A stretch of DNA of 64,000 nucleotides from positions 62,001-126,000 of the forward strand of contig JANSXY010000002.1 of the NCBI GenBank assembly GCA_024742695.1. The letters are read 5' to 3'. This stretch comes from Paracoccaceae bacterium (GTDB lineage: Bacteria; Pseudomonadota; Alphaproteobacteria; Rhodobacterales; Rhodobacteraceae). Position numbers and translations under genes: made by a program. This document shows, piece after piece, positions 1-9,833 of the stretch. The notes under the pieces were generated by a model, which did not search any database, was not told the DNA's origin, and saw only the letters and a list, made by a program, of their open reading frames with translations. Within the stretch, counting starts at the first letter, position 1. The number at the start of each line of letters is the position of its first letter.

Positions 1-483
1 ATGTTCGGGCCGGACTGGGACGCGGGCTGCCCGATCTGTTCGTTCTGGATGGACAGCCTGAACGGCCTTGTCCCGCATCTCGCCGCGCGCGGGGTGTCGC
101 TGGTGCTGGTTTCCGCCGCGCCGCTGGAAAAGCTCGAGGCCTATCGCGACCGGATGGGCTGGGACTTGCGCTGGGTGTCCACCGGCGACGGCCGGTTCAA
201 CCGCGATTTCGGCGTCTCCTTCTCGGGGGACGAACTCGCGCCCGAGGCGCGGATCTACAACTACGGCAAGGCGCCCACGCCGGGGCCGGAGGCGCCGGGT
301 TTCTCGACCTTCGAGCGCGACGCGGACGGCGCGGTCTACCACTGCTATTCGGCCTATGCGCGGGGGCTGGAGGCGTTCAACGCCGCCTACGGCCTGCTGG
401 ACCTGATGCCGCGCGGCCGCGACGAGGGCGCATTGCCCTTCCCGATGGCCTGGCTCCGGCGGCGCGACAGCTACGCCGGGTAG
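1..483 (+). CDS. DUF899 family thioredoxin-like protein, 5' end outside window
   Basis: The 160 residues match the central and C-terminal part of DUF899 proteins, which have a thioredoxin-like fold. Visible family motifs are FGPDWDAGCPICSFW at the start (cysteines 10 and 13 form a CxxC), the stretch LVSAAPLEKLEAYRDRMGW, and FNRDFGVSF. Family members usually run to more than 200 residues with sequence before FGPDW, so the methionine at base 1 is almost certainly internal and the real start lies upstream of the window. The substrate is unknown; a redox role is suggested only by the fold. It converges on the minus-strand molybdopterin-binding gene 25 bp away. Confidence 0.85.
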   Translation: MFGPDWDAGCPICSFWMDSLNGLVPHLAARGVSLVLVSAAPLEKLEAYRDRMGWDLRWVSTGDGRFNRDFGVSFSGDELAPEARIYNYGKAPTPGPEAPGFSTFERDADGAVYHCYSAYARGLEAFNAAYGLLDLMPRGRDEGALPFPMAWLRRRDSYAG

Positions 484-508
484 CCCGGCCGGCCCCTGCG
501 CCCTGTCC

Positions 509-1506
<998 letters not shown>

Positions 1507-1507
<1 letters not shown>

Positions 1508-2490
1508 CAGCCCCGCCTCAGCGCCGAAATCACCTGCGCCATGATCGACACGGCGATCTCGGCGGGGCTTTTCGCGCCGATGTCGAGGCCGACGGGGGCG
1601 TGAATCCGGTCGATCTGCGCGGCGGCGACGCCGCGCGCCTCCAGCCGCGCGACGCGCTTGGCATGGGTTCGGGTCGAGCCGAGGCAGCCGAGGTAGTAGA
1701 CCGGCGCGGCCAGCGCCGCCTCGATCGCCGGATCGTCGAGCTTCGGGTCGTGGGTGAGCGTCACCACCGAGGTGCGGGCATCGAGCCCGATCTCCGCCAT
1801 CGCCGCGTCGGGCCAGTCGTGGCGGATCGTCTCGCCGGGAAAGCGGCTGTCCGAGCCGAACGCCTCGCGCGGGTCGATCAGCACCGGATCGTGGCCGCAG
1901 GCCCGCGCCATTGCCACGAGCGGCTGCGCGATATGCACCGCGCCGACCACGATCATCCGCAGGGGCGGGTTGTGGACGGCGGTGAACACCGCCCCCTCCG
2001 GCCCGTCGTCCACCCCCGAGCGGTCGGCGCGGAACCGCGCCGCCTGCGGCCCCTCCGGCCCGTTGAGCCCGCGCTCCCAGCTGTCCAGGTTCACCGAGTA
2101 GGCCAGCGGCCGGCGTTCGGCCCGCGCCGCGACGATCTCGTCGAGCATCTCGGCCGGCAGCGCCGCGCCCACCGGTTCCACGAGCACACGGATCGTGCCG
2201 CCGCAGGCCAGCCCCACGGCAAAGGCATCCTCGTCGGCCACCCCGAAGGTCAGAAGCCGCGGCCTGCCGTCGGCGAGCGCGGCGAGGCTGTCCTCGACCA
2301 CCGCGCCCTCGACGCAGCCGCCGGAGACCGAGCCCATCATCTCGCCCGCGCCGGAAACCACCAGTTGGCTGCCCACCGGGCGCGGCGCGCTGCCCCAGGT
2401 TTCCACCACGGTGGCCAGGCACGCGCCCTTGCCGGCACGATGCCAGTGCTGCGCGATCTCGGGGATCCTGTCGTGATCGGGGCGTTGCAT
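1507..2490 (-). CDS. XdhC/CoxI family molybdenum-hydroxylase maturation protein
   Basis: 327 residues, full length for the family. The N-terminal XdhC_CoxI domain carries ATVVETWGSAPRPVGSQ and the characteristic GSVSGGCVEGAVV. The C-terminal Rossmann-like domain carries IVVGAVHIAQPLVAMARACG followed by an acidic strand end (LIDPREAF). Family members bind molybdenum cofactor and support its sulfuration and insertion into xanthine-dehydrogenase/CO-dehydrogenase-type enzymes. The gene overlaps the molybdopterin-binding gene by one base and sits 238 bp downstream of the DUF1203 gene. No xanthine dehydrogenase or coxMSL subunit gene lies in the window, so the client enzyme is unknown. Confidence 0.88.
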
Positions 2491-2585
2491 CCTTCCCTCC
2501 CTCGCCGGCCAATGGCCCGCCCGGGGCGCGGCGGCGGACCGGCCAGCGCGAGTCCTAGCAGGCGCGCGCGACCGGGCAAAGAAAA

Positions 2586-2613
2586 ACGCTGCGGGAGGGA
2601 GAGCCCGCAGCGT
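2586..2613 (-). terminator. Rho-independent-type hairpin after the DUF1203 gene
   Basis: A perfect 10-bp stem (2586-2595 paired with 2604-2613, arm ACGCTGCGGG) closes an 8-base loop. Read on the minus strand the stem runs into a T-rich stretch (TTTTTCTTTGC). It lies about 115 bases after the stop of the minus-strand DUF1203 gene and about 100 bases before the xdhC-like start, so it would separate the two transcription units. The rest of 2491-2728 holds further short GC-rich inverted repeats but no convincing gene. Confidence 0.6.
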
Positions 2614-2728
2614 CGATCTGGCCCGGCATCGGGAGCGTGCCGGGCGCCGGCGGCCCTTCGGGCGGTGGGAGAACCGCCGGTTCGGGAGAGAAGGGAACCG
2701 TCACGTTGAAAACTAGGCGTCCCAACCC

Positions 2729-3235
2729 CTACGAGACTTGATCTGCGTCAAGCGGCACGGCCATAGGGCTGCGACAAATGCGCAGCTGCCAGCAGTTGTT
2801 GCGGGCCGAACGCACATCGACGAACGCGATCGCCTGATCCGCCAGCAGCGCCGCGGCATGGCCGGGTACCTCGGACGCCGGCACCACACGCCCGGTGCCG
2901 TAGACGATCCGGAAATCGGCGCCATAGCCCTTGAGCAGGTAGTCGGGGCTTGTCGACAGGATCGGCGGCGGCGCCCGGCCGGGCCAGCGGGCGCAGTCGT
3001 CCTCGCACAGGAAGATCGGGCCGGTTTCGGCGTAGGGCTGCAACTCGGGGAACGCGCGATGCGCCAGCACCAGATAGCCCCGGCCCGCGGGCACGTCGTG
3101 CAGGCAATGCCGGCAGGGCACGCCGACCCCGTCGGAGACATGGCCGCGTTCGGGCGCCATTCCGTAGGCATCGGGCGCGCCCCGGCGCCAGGCGCGGGCA
3201 AGCTCGCCGGGCAGGGCCTGGTAGTCGAGGGTCAT
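2729..3235 (-). CDS. DUF1203 domain-containing protein
   Basis: 168 residues, about the usual size of DUF1203 proteins. The family hallmark GVPCRHCLHDVPAGRGYLVL is present near residue 40 (CRHC cysteines), followed by AHRAFPELQPYAETGPIFLC and a C-terminal DVRSARNNCWQLRI segment. No enzymatic function is established. The two CxxC-type cysteines and nearby histidine could bind metal or be redox active; this is inference. It lies between the CoxE-like gene and xdhC on the same strand, a position that would tie it to the molybdenum-enzyme maturation module unless the hairpin at 2586-2613 isolates it from the downstream pair. Confidence 0.82.
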   Translation of the reverse strand: MTLDYQALPGELARAWRRGAPDAYGMAPERGHVSDGVGVPCRHCLHDVPAGRGYLVLAHRAFPELQPYAETGPIFLCEDDCARWPGRAPPPILSTSPDYLLKGYGADFRIVYGTGRVVPASEVPGHAAALLADQAIAFVDVRSARNNCWQLRICRSPMAVPLDADQVS

Positions 3236-3374
3236 GGCAGGATCCTTTCGCTGCTGCCCCCTCGTTGTGGGGTCGGCGCGGGCGGCGGGCGACCCGGAAC
3301 CTGTGCAAACCGCCCCCGCACGGCGCCCCGGGGACGATTCGGGGCCGAAACCCGGAACCCGGTTCGCAGGCCCG

Positions 3375-4637
3375 TCAGGCGGACCCGACCAGCCGCATCA
3401 GGCGCGCCTTCTCGCCGCTGTCGCGGGTGTCCGAGACCGCGCGGCCAAGCGCCTCGAGCGAGGCGACGGAATGGCCGGCGCGGAACGCGTCGACATGCGG
3501 CAGCATCGTCGCGATGCCGCGCGCCTTCGGCGCGAAACCTTCCCAGCGAAGCAGCGGGTTGATCCATATCAGCCGCCGCGCCGAAAGGTGCAGACGCTCC
3601 ATCTCGCGCCCCAGTTCGGCGGCATCGTCGCGGTCGAGCCCGTCGGTGATCAGCAGGACCACCGCGCCCTGCCCCAGCACCCGGCGCGACCAGTCGCGGT
3701 TGAAGGCGTGCAGGCAGGCGCCGATCCGGGTGCCGCCCTCCCAGTCCTGCGCCTCCGATCCGGCGGCGGCGAGCGCGGCGTCGACGTCGCGCTGCGCGAG
3801 GTGACGGGTGATGTTGGTCAGCCGCGTGCCGAAGGTGAAGGCATGGACCTTCGCCCAGCCGGCGCCCTTGCGGTTCGCCACCGCGTGCAGGAAATGCAGC
3901 ACCATCCGCGAATACTGCGACATCGAGCCGGAGATGTCGCACAGCGCCACGAGGTTCGGCCAGCGCTCCTGCCGCGAGCGCCGGGCGATCGTGCGGATCT
4001 CGCCGCCCTGTTTCATCGCCATCCGCAGCGTGCGCCGCCAGTCGGCCCGCGCGCCGTGCAGGTCGGCCGCGGTGCGGCGTGAGACGAGCGGCCGCACCGG
4101 CAGCGTGAGCCGCGCGATCATCCGGCGCGCGGCGGCGGCCTCCTCGGCGCTCATCTGTTCGAAATCGAGCGTGCGCAGCCGTTCTTCCGTCGACATCGTG
4201 AGCGAGGCGTCGACCTCGATGCGAACCTCGTCTTCCGGCGGCTCGGGCAGGTCCGGAGCCTCGGGCTCGATCCCGTCCAGCAGCGATTCGGCGGCGCGCT
4301 TCGCCCCGGCCTGGGCCGCGCGTTCCTCCTGCACGCCGCGGATCGCGGGCAGCATCAGGCTCATCATGTGTTCAAGGTAGCGCGGATCGCGCCAGAACAG
4401 CCGGAACACCTGCGCGAAGACCGCGCGCTGTTCGGGGCGCGAGACGAAGACCGCGTGCAGCGCCCAGTAGAAGTCGCCCCGCCCGGTGAAGCCGGTCGCC
4501 TCGATCGCGCGGATCGCCTCGATCACCCGGCCGGGGCCGACCGGCAGGCCGGCCTTCCTGAGCGCCCGCGCGAAATGCACGATGTTCTGCACCAGCTTCG
4601 GATCGTCGGGCAGCGCGAGATCGGGATAGGCGGGCAT
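3375..4637 (-). CDS. CoxE-like VWA domain protein
   Basis: 420 residues. The N-terminal half (FARALRKAGLPVGPGRVIEA, ALHAVFVSRPEQ, VFRLFWRDP) is the typical CoxE/DUF58-like helical region. The C-terminal half is a von Willebrand A domain with a metal-ion-dependent adhesion motif DISGSM in LVALCDISGSMSQYSR and TDGLDRDDA near the end of the domain. CoxE partners with the MoxR-type ATPase CoxD to insert or activate the metal centre of CO dehydrogenase-like enzymes. The partner ATPase gene ends 4 bases upstream, so the two are co-transcribed and probably coupled. The target enzyme is not encoded nearby. Confidence 0.87.
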   Translation of the reverse strand: MPAYPDLALPDDPKLVQNIVHFARALRKAGLPVGPGRVIEAIRAIEATGFTGRGDFYWALHAVFVSRPEQRAVFAQVFRLFWRDPRYLEHMMSLMLPAIRGVQEERAAQAGAKRAAESLLDGIEPEAPDLPEPPEDEVRIEVDASLTMSTEERLRTLDFEQMSAEEAAAARRMIARLTLPVRPLVSRRTAADLHGARADWRRTLRMAMKQGGEIRTIARRSRQERWPNLVALCDISGSMSQYSRMVLHFLHAVANRKGAGWAKVHAFTFGTRLTNITRHLAQRDVDAALAAAGSEAQDWEGGTRIGACLHAFNRDWSRRVLGQGAVVLLITDGLDRDDAAELGREMERLHLSARRLIWINPLLRWEGFAPKARGIATMLPHVDAFRAGHSVASLEALGRAVSDTRDSGEKARLMRLVGSA

Positions 4638-4641
4638 CGCG

Positions 4642-5556
4642 TCAGGCCGGTTCCAGCCCGGCGCGCACCTCGTCGAGCAGGCGTTTGGCCTCCGACCCCT
4701 CGATCTTCTGGATGTCGTCCTGGTACTTCAGGATCGCGCCCAGCGTGTCGCCGATCACCTCGGGCGACAGCGCGATCACGTCGAGCGCCAGCAGGCACTT
4801 GGCCCAGTCGATGGTTTCCGCCACGCCGGGCTTCTTGAACAGATCCTCGGTGCGCAGCCGCTGAACGAAGGCCACGACCTCTCGCGACAGCGTTTCGGAG
4901 GCCTCGGGCGCGCGGGCGGCCACGATCTCCATCTCGCGGTCGAAACCGGGGTAGTCGACCCAGTGATACAGGCAGCGGCGCTTGAGCGCGTCGTGCACCT
5001 CGCGGGTGCGGTTCGAGGTCAGGATCACGATCGGCGGTTCGGGGGCCTTCACGGTGCCCAGTTCCGGGATCGTGACCTGGAAATCCGACAGCGCCTCCAG
5101 CAGGAAGGCCTCGAACGGCTCGTCGGTCCGGTCCAGTTCGTCGATCAGCAGCACCGGCGCGCCGCCTGCCTGCGGCCGCATCGCCGCCAGCAGCGGCCGT
5201 TCGATCAGGTACTCCTCGGTGAACAGTTCCGATCTCAGCACGTCGCGGTCGGCGCCGCCGGCCGCCTCGGCGGTGCGGATCGCGATCATCTGTTCGGCGA
5301 AGTTCCATTCGTAGACCGCCGAGGCGGCATCCAGGCCCTCGTAGCATTGCAGCCGGATCAGGCGGCGGCCAAGCGCGGCGGCGATCGCCTTGGCGATCTC
5401 GGTCTTGCCGACACCGGCCTCGCCTTCCAGAAACAGTGGCCGGCCGAGTTTCAGCGACAGGAACACCACCGTCGCCAGCGCGCGGCCGCAGACATAATTC
5501 TCGCCGGCCAGCATCTGCTGCACGGCCTCGATCGATGCGGGCAAGTCTTTCGTCAC
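4642..5556 (-). CDS. MoxR-family AAA+ ATPase (CoxD-like)
   Basis: 304 residues from a GTG start. The GTG at 5556 is chosen because a strong ribosome binding site (GGGGAGG) lies 6 bases upstream and the protein then has CoxD/MoxR length; an ATG at 5583 would add nine residues without such a site. Visible motifs are the P-loop GEAGVGKTEIAKAIA, Walker B VLLIDELDR, and the sensor stretch IVILTSNRTREVHDALKRR. MoxR ATPases act with VWA proteins as metal-centre chaperones for molybdenum and other enzymes. It heads the minus-strand run moxR-coxE-DUF1203-xdhC-MoCF and is divergent from the AbrB-family gene, with about 97 bp between starts. Confidence 0.88.
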   Translation of the reverse strand: MTKDLPASIEAVQQMLAGENYVCGRALATVVFLSLKLGRPLFLEGEAGVGKTEIAKAIAAALGRRLIRLQCYEGLDAASAVYEWNFAEQMIAIRTAEAAGGADRDVLRSELFTEEYLIERPLLAAMRPQAGGAPVLLIDELDRTDEPFEAFLLEALSDFQVTIPELGTVKAPEPPIVILTSNRTREVHDALKRRCLYHWVDYPGFDREMEIVAARAPEASETLSREVVAFVQRLRTEDLFKKPGVAETIDWAKCLLALDVIALSPEVIGDTLGAILKYQDDIQKIEGSEAKRLLDEVRAGLEPA

Positions 5557-5653
5557 CGTGATCCTCCCCTGGCGTCGCGTCATGCTGGGCGGCGCGTCGG
5601 GGACGGTCAAGGCCCCTTGCCGCAGCGCGGTTCGCGACGTAAGCGCAGGAACC

Positions 5654-6688
5654 ATGCGCCTCATGCCTTCGCGCCCGCGCCGCACCACGCTTGTCGCCGC
5701 CAGCCTCGGCGCGGCGGTCTTCGTGGTCTTGGGCATGCCGCTTCCGCTTCTGCTGGGTCCGATGCTGGGCTGCCTCGGCTTCGCGCTGGCCGGTGCCCGG
5801 ATGGAGGACATGGGCGGTTTCGGCACCTTCATGCGCACCTTCCTCGGTGTCGCGATCGGCGCGACGGTCACGCCGGAGCTGGTGGCCGAATTGCCGCGCC
5901 ATGCCCCGACGCTGCTGTTGGTGCCGGTCTTCGTTCTGGTGATCGGCGCGGTGGGATATCCGTTCTTCCGCCGGGTGATGGGGTTCGATCATCCGACCGC
6001 CTTCTACTCGGCGATGCCGGGCGGCTTGCAGGACATGCTGATCTTCGGGCAGGAGGCCGGCGGCGACGTGCGGGCCATGAGCCTTGTGCATGCCACCCGC
6101 GTGCTGGTCATCGTCACCGCCGCGCCGGTGCTGCTGATGGCGCTTTACGATGCCGACCTGACGCTGCCGCCGGGCCTGCCGGTCACGGCCGTGCCGGTCC
6201 ACGAACTGGCGCTGATGCTGGCCGCGGCGGTCGTCGGCTGGAAGGCGGCGGAACGGGCGAAGCTGTTCGGCGCCTCGCTGCTGGGCCCGATGATCGCCAC
6301 CGCGGCGCTGAGCCTGATGGACGTCATCCATTTCCGGCCGCCTGCCGAGGTGATCTGGGCCGCGCAATTCTTCATCGGCATCTCGGTGGGTGCGAAATAT
6401 ACCGGCATCACGGCGCGCGAATTGCGCATCGACGTCGGCGCCGGGCTCGCCTTCGCGATCCTGCTGTCGCTGATCTCGCTGGCCTTCATCGAGGCGGTGC
6501 TGCTGATCTCGCCGGCGCCGACGCTGGACGTGCTGCTGGCCTTTCTGCCCGGCGGCCAGGCGGAGATGGCGGTCATCGCGATCGTGACCGGGGCCGATGT
6601 CGCCTTCGTCGTCGTCCACCACCTGCTCAGGATCTTCATCGTGATCACCGCCGCGCCCTTCGTGGCGCGCTGGCTGGGGCGGGATTAG
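5654..6688 (+). CDS. AbrB family (AmoA-like) membrane protein
   Basis: 344 residues from the ATG at 5654, preceded by GCAGGA; a longer frame open from 5558 overlaps the divergent moxR start and is not supported. The protein is almost wholly hydrophobic with about nine to ten membrane segments. It shows the two-fold AbrB duplication: LPLLLGPMLGCLGFALAG and TFLGVAIGATVTPE in the first half, LFGASLLGPMIATAALSL and FFIGISVGAKYTG in the second, plus the conserved YSAMPGGLQDML and LLAFLPGGQAEMAVIA. These proteins were once named putative ammonia monooxygenases; a transport or regulatory membrane role is more likely. Its last bases overlap the convergent LysR gene by 4 bp. Confidence 0.87.
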   Translation: MRLMPSRPRRTTLVAASLGAAVFVVLGMPLPLLLGPMLGCLGFALAGARMEDMGGFGTFMRTFLGVAIGATVTPELVAELPRHAPTLLLVPVFVLVIGAVGYPFFRRVMGFDHPTAFYSAMPGGLQDMLIFGQEAGGDVRAMSLVHATRVLVIVTAAPVLLMALYDADLTLPPGLPVTAVPVHELALMLAAAVVGWKAAERAKLFGASLLGPMIATAALSLMDVIHFRPPAEVIWAAQFFIGISVGAKYTGITARELRIDVGAGLAFAILLSLISLAFIEAVLLISPAPTLDVLLAFLPGGQAEMAVIAIVTGADVAFVVVHHLLRIFIVITAAPFVARWLGRD

Positions 6689-7611
6689 CCGGCGTCGGTC
6701 CCGGCATCGCCGGCCACCGCCTCGCGCGCCGCATCCCGCAGCCAGTCGCGGAAGGCCCGGAACGCCGCGTTGTCCTCGCTGCGGGCGGGGAAGTGCAGCG
6801 CATAGGGCGTGGCCGTCACCATCGACCGGCGCGCGGCGCGGCGCAGGGTGCCGGCGGCGAGGTCGGGCGCGGCCAGCACCTCGGGCACCAGCGCGACGCC
6901 AAGGCCCGCGCGGGCCGCGGCCAGGACCATCCCGAACTGTTCCATCCGCGCCCCCCGCGCCAGCCGCACCGGGTCGAGCCCGGCGTCGCGGAACCAGTCG
7001 AGCCACAGGTTGGGCCGCGTCGCCTGCTGCAAGAGCGGCAGCCGCGCCAGTTCCGCATCCTCCAGCGCCCCCGCCCCGCCCGGCAGGAGCGACGGGCCGG
7101 CGACGACGACCAGGCGTTCCTCCATCAGCACCTCGGCGCGCACCCCGGCCCCGCGCGCCGGGCCGCGCAGGATCGCCAGGTCGCGCGGATCGGTTTCGAA
7201 ATCCAGCGGCGCGAGCGTGGCGCTGACATCGAAGGTGACATTCGGCGCGCGCGCCGTGAACCGCGCCAGCCGCGGGATCAGCCACACCGCCGCGAAGGTC
7301 GGCAGCGCCGCGATCCGCAGCACGTCGCGATGCCCGCCGAAGGCCATGACGGTCAGCGCCGCGGCGTCGAGATCGGCCAGCACCTTCTCGGCACCCGCCA
7401 GCATCGCGCGGCCCGCGTCCGACAGCACCAGCCGCTGCCGCAACCGGTGGAACAGCCGCACCCCCAGCCGGTCCTCCAGCCCCGCCAGGGCCCGGCTGAC
7501 GGCGCTTTGCGTCACCCCCAGCTCCGCCGCCGCCCGCGTCGCCTGCCCGGTCCGCGCCACCGCGACGAAGGCCTGCAGTTCCGGCAGCGTGGGCGTGTAG
7601 GCATGGCGCAT
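6685..7611 (-). CDS. LysR-family transcriptional regulator
   Basis: 308 residues from the ATG at 7611, which has a GGGGG-type binding site; an in-frame ATG at 7626 lacks one. The N-terminal winged helix-turn-helix reads [20 protein letters not shown], then [20 protein letters not shown], and [16 protein letters not shown]. The remainder is the periplasmic-binding-protein-like effector domain. It is divergent from the glutaryl-CoA dehydrogenase gene with about 107 bp between starts, the usual layout of a LysR regulator and its target, so a GcdR-like role in lysine/glutarate catabolism is likely. The inducer cannot be read from the sequence. Confidence 0.9.
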   Translation of the reverse strand: MRHAYTPTLPELQAFVAVARTGQATRAAAELGVTQSAVSRALAGLEDRLGVRLFHRLRQRLVLSDAGRAMLAGAEKVLADLDAAALTVMAFGGHRDVLRIAALPTFAAVWLIPRLARFTARAPNVTFDVSATLAPLDFETDPRDLAILRGPARGAGVRAEVLMEERLVVVAGPSLLPGGAGALEDAELARLPLLQQATRPNLWLDWFRDAGLDPVRLARGARMEQFGMVLAAARAGLGVALVPEVLAAPDLAAGTLRRAARRSMVTATPYALHFPARSEDNAAFRAFRDWLRDAAREAVAGDAGTDAG

Positions 7612-7660
7612 GGCGGCCCCCTTCATGAGCAGAACGCATGACCCAGTAAGGCCTATTCAT

Positions 7661-7673
7661 TTGCCGCCGGCAA
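7661..7673. promoter_or_regulatory. Candidate LysR operator between lysR and gcdH
   Basis: A short inverted repeat TTGCC-gcc-GGCAA is centred in the 107-bp divergent space. LysR proteins often bind interrupted palindromes of the T-N11-A type in exactly this position. The arms are only 5 bp, so chance is a real possibility; the assignment rests mainly on position. Confidence 0.3.
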
Positions 7674-7718
7674 CCGCAGCCTGTAGAACTCGGCCCGACC
7701 CGACGCGAGGAGACCGCC

Positions 7719-8936
7719 ATGACCAAGCCCGCCCTGAAGCCCAAGGACGCCCCCGACCTCTCGCGCTTCGACTGGGAGGACGCGCTGCGCCTCGACGACC
7801 AGCTGTCGGAAGACGAGCGGATGCTGCGCGACGGCGCCCGCAGCTACGCGCAGGAGAAACTGCAACCGCGCGTCATCGCCGCCTATCGCGACGAGGCCAC
7901 CGATCCCGCGATCTTCGCCGAGATGGGCGAAATGGGGCTTCTGGGCGTGACCATCCCCGAGGAATACGGCGGGCTGGGCGCCGGTTACGTCACCTACGGC
8001 CTTGTCGCGCGCGAGATCGAGCGGGTGGATTCGGGCTATCGCAGCATGATGTCGGTGCAATCGAGCCTGGTGATGTATCCGATCTACGCCTACGGCTCGG
8101 AAGAGCAGCGGCGGAAGTACCTGCCGAAACTCGCCAGCGGCGAATGGATCGGCTGTTTCGGCCTGACCGAACCCGATGCCGGGTCTGACCCGGCGGGGAT
8201 GAAGACCGTCGCAAGGAAGACCGACGGCGGTTACGTCCTGTCCGGCTCGAAGATGTGGATTTCCAACGCGCCGATCGCCGATGTCTTCGTCGTCTGGGCC
8301 AAGTCCGAGGCGCATGGCGGCAAGATTCGCGGCTTCGTTCTCGACAAGGGGATGAAGGGCCTGTCGGCCCCGAAGATCGGCGGCAAGCTTTCCCTGCGCG
8401 CCTCGATCACCGGCGAGATCGTGATGGACGGCGTCGAGGTGGGCGAAGACGCGCTTTTGCCGCATGTCGAGGGGCTGAAGGGCCCGTTCGGCTGCCTCAA
8501 CCGCGCCCGCTACGGGATTTCCTGGGGCGTGCTCGGGTCGGCGGAATTCTGCTGGCACGCGGCGCGGGCCTACGGGCTGGACCGCAAGCAGTTCAACCGG
8601 CCGATCGCGCAGACCCAGCTCTTCCAGAAGAAGCTGGCCGACATGATGACCGAGATCTCGCTGGGCCTTCAGGCCTCGCTCCGGGTCGGGCGGCTGATGG
8701 ACGAGGCGCGGGCCGCGCCCGAGATGATCTCGATCGTCAAGCGCAACAACTGCGGCAAGGCGCTGGATATCGCGCGGATGGCGCGTGACATGCACGGCGG
8801 CAACGGCATCCAGGAAGACTACCAGGTGATGCGCCACGCGATGAACCTCGAAACCGTGAACACCTACGAGGGCACGCATGACGTGCACGCTCTGATCCTG
8901 GGCCGTGCGATCACCGGGCTTCAGGCGTTCTTCTGA
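7719..8936 (+). CDS. gcdH: Glutaryl-CoA dehydrogenase
   Basis: 405 residues, full length. It oxidises and decarboxylates glutaryl-CoA to crotonyl-CoA in lysine, tryptophan and glutarate breakdown, passing electrons to ETF. The acyl-CoA dehydrogenase fold is complete: the N-terminal helical domain, FAD-contacting [14 protein letters not shown] and [17 protein letters not shown], and the C-terminal helical domain. Features specific to glutaryl-CoA dehydrogenase are [16 protein letters not shown], with the arginine that binds the substrate carboxylate, and [19 protein letters not shown], which holds the catalytic base Glu384. The start ATG follows GAGGAG. It is probably controlled by the divergent LysR gene. 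Confidence 0.95.
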   Translation: MTKPALKPKDAPDLSRFDWEDALRLDDQLSEDERMLRDGARSYAQEKLQPRVIAAYRDEATDPAIFAEMGEMGLLGVTIPEEYGGLGAGYVTYGLVAREIERVDSGYRSMMSVQSSLVMYPIYAYGSEEQRRKYLPKLASGEWIGCFGLTEPDAGSDPAGMKTVARKTDGGYVLSGSKMWISNAPIADVFVVWAKSEAHGGKIRGFVLDKGMKGLSAPKIGGKLSLRASITGEIVMDGVEVGEDALLPHVEGLKGPFGCLNRARYGISWGVLGSAEFCWHAARAYGLDRKQFNRPIAQTQLFQKKLADMMTEISLGLQASLRVGRLMDEARAAPEMISIVKRNNCGKALDIARMARDMHGGNGIQEDYQVMRHAMNLETVNTYEGTHDVHALILGRAITGLQAFF

Positions 8937-9036
8937 ACCCGCCGCGCGGCGCGAGTTTCCATCGAAAACCCGGCCCCTTGCGGCGGTCGCACTGTTGTGA
9001 TCCGGTCCCCTCGATGTGCCGTTTCCGGAGTGCCAC

Positions 9037-9660
9037 ATGCCGCTTGATCTCTGGCTTGCCTTCGTCGCCGCCTCGGCGGTGCTGCTGGTCATCCCCGGCC
9101 CGACGATCCTTCTGGTGCTGAGCTACGCGCTGACCCAGGGCCGGCGGGTGGCGGTGGCGATCGCGCTGGGTGTCGCGCTGGGGGATTTCCTCGCACTCAC
9201 AGCCTCGCTCGCCGGGCTCGGGGCGCTGGTGCTGGCGTCGGCCACGGCCTTCACGGCGCTGAAATGGGCGGGCGCGGCCTACCTCGTCTGGCTCGGGGTA
9301 AAGCTCCTGCGGTCACGGCCCGCGCGGGGCCTCGGCGCCGATCTCGTCGAGGGGCCGCCGGCGCGCGGGGTGTTCTGGCACGCGGCCGTGGTGACGGCGC
9401 TGAACCCCAAGTCGATCGCCTTCTTCATCGCCTTCGTGCCGCAGTTCCTGCAACCCGCCGCCCCGCTGATGCCGCAGTTCGCGGTTCTTGTCGCGACATT
9501 CGTCGGATTGGCCGCGCTCAACGCGCTCGCCTTCGCGCTGGCGGCAGACCGGTTGCGGGCCCGGATCGGCCGCCCGGCCGTGCTGACATGGCTGAACCGG
9601 ATCGGCGGATCGGCGCTGATCGGCATGGGGCTGATGACGGCGGCGCTGCGCCGCGCCTGA
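9037..9660 (+). CDS. LysE-family translocator (RhtB-type exporter)
   Basis: 207 residues from the ATG at 9037, preceded by GGAG at good spacing; an in-frame codon at 9016 is less well placed. The N-terminus LVIPGPTILLVLSYALTQGR is the family signature (PGP motif followed by a G-rich helix). Other conserved pieces are ALGVALGDF, FTALKWAGAAYLVWLGVKLL and the NPKSIAFFIAFVPQFL segment. About six membrane segments are expected. Family members export amino acids or their derivatives from the cytoplasm; the substrate here is unknown. It is 100 bp downstream of gcdH on the same strand. Confidence 0.9.
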   Translation: MPLDLWLAFVAASAVLLVIPGPTILLVLSYALTQGRRVAVAIALGVALGDFLALTASLAGLGALVLASATAFTALKWAGAAYLVWLGVKLLRSRPARGLGADLVEGPPARGVFWHAAVVTALNPKSIAFFIAFVPQFLQPAAPLMPQFAVLVATFVGLAALNALAFALAADRLRARIGRPAVLTWLNRIGGSALIGMGLMTAALRRA

Positions 9661-9774
9661 CACCGCCGTGCCGCGACCGGAAACAGAAACTCCAGGCCTT
9701 GCGCATTGATGGAGGTTCGCGAACAATCCCCTTGTAATCACTACGTAATTTATAACGAAACCCGCTCTGCACGC

Positions 9775-9800
9775 TTGATCGGCGGGGTCTTGCCGATCAA
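9775..9800. promoter_or_regulatory. Perfect 9-bp inverted repeat upstream of the alpha/beta-hydrolase-like gene
   Basis: TTGATCGGC (9775-9783) and its exact complement GCCGATCAA (9792-9800) flank an 8-base spacer. The element sits 34 bases before the GTG start at 9834, downstream of a locally AT-rich stretch (around 9735-9765) that is the most promoter-like part of the intergenic space. No T-run follows, so it is more likely an operator or leader hairpin than a terminator. Confidence 0.45.
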
Positions 9801-9833
9801 ACATGGCGCACCACGGACAGCCGGAGCGCAAGG

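Noticed and set aside
2560-2704. Small minus-strand frame with a GTG start in the gap before xdhC (about 47 residues, Pro-rich)
   Set aside because: It covers the terminator hairpin, has no family match and no good ribosome binding site.
4523-7744. 1073-residue open frame on the minus strand
   Set aside because: It crosses the known moxR, AbrB and LysR genes in another frame or strand. Its Arg/Gly-rich composition without motifs is typical of shadow frames in very GC-rich DNA.
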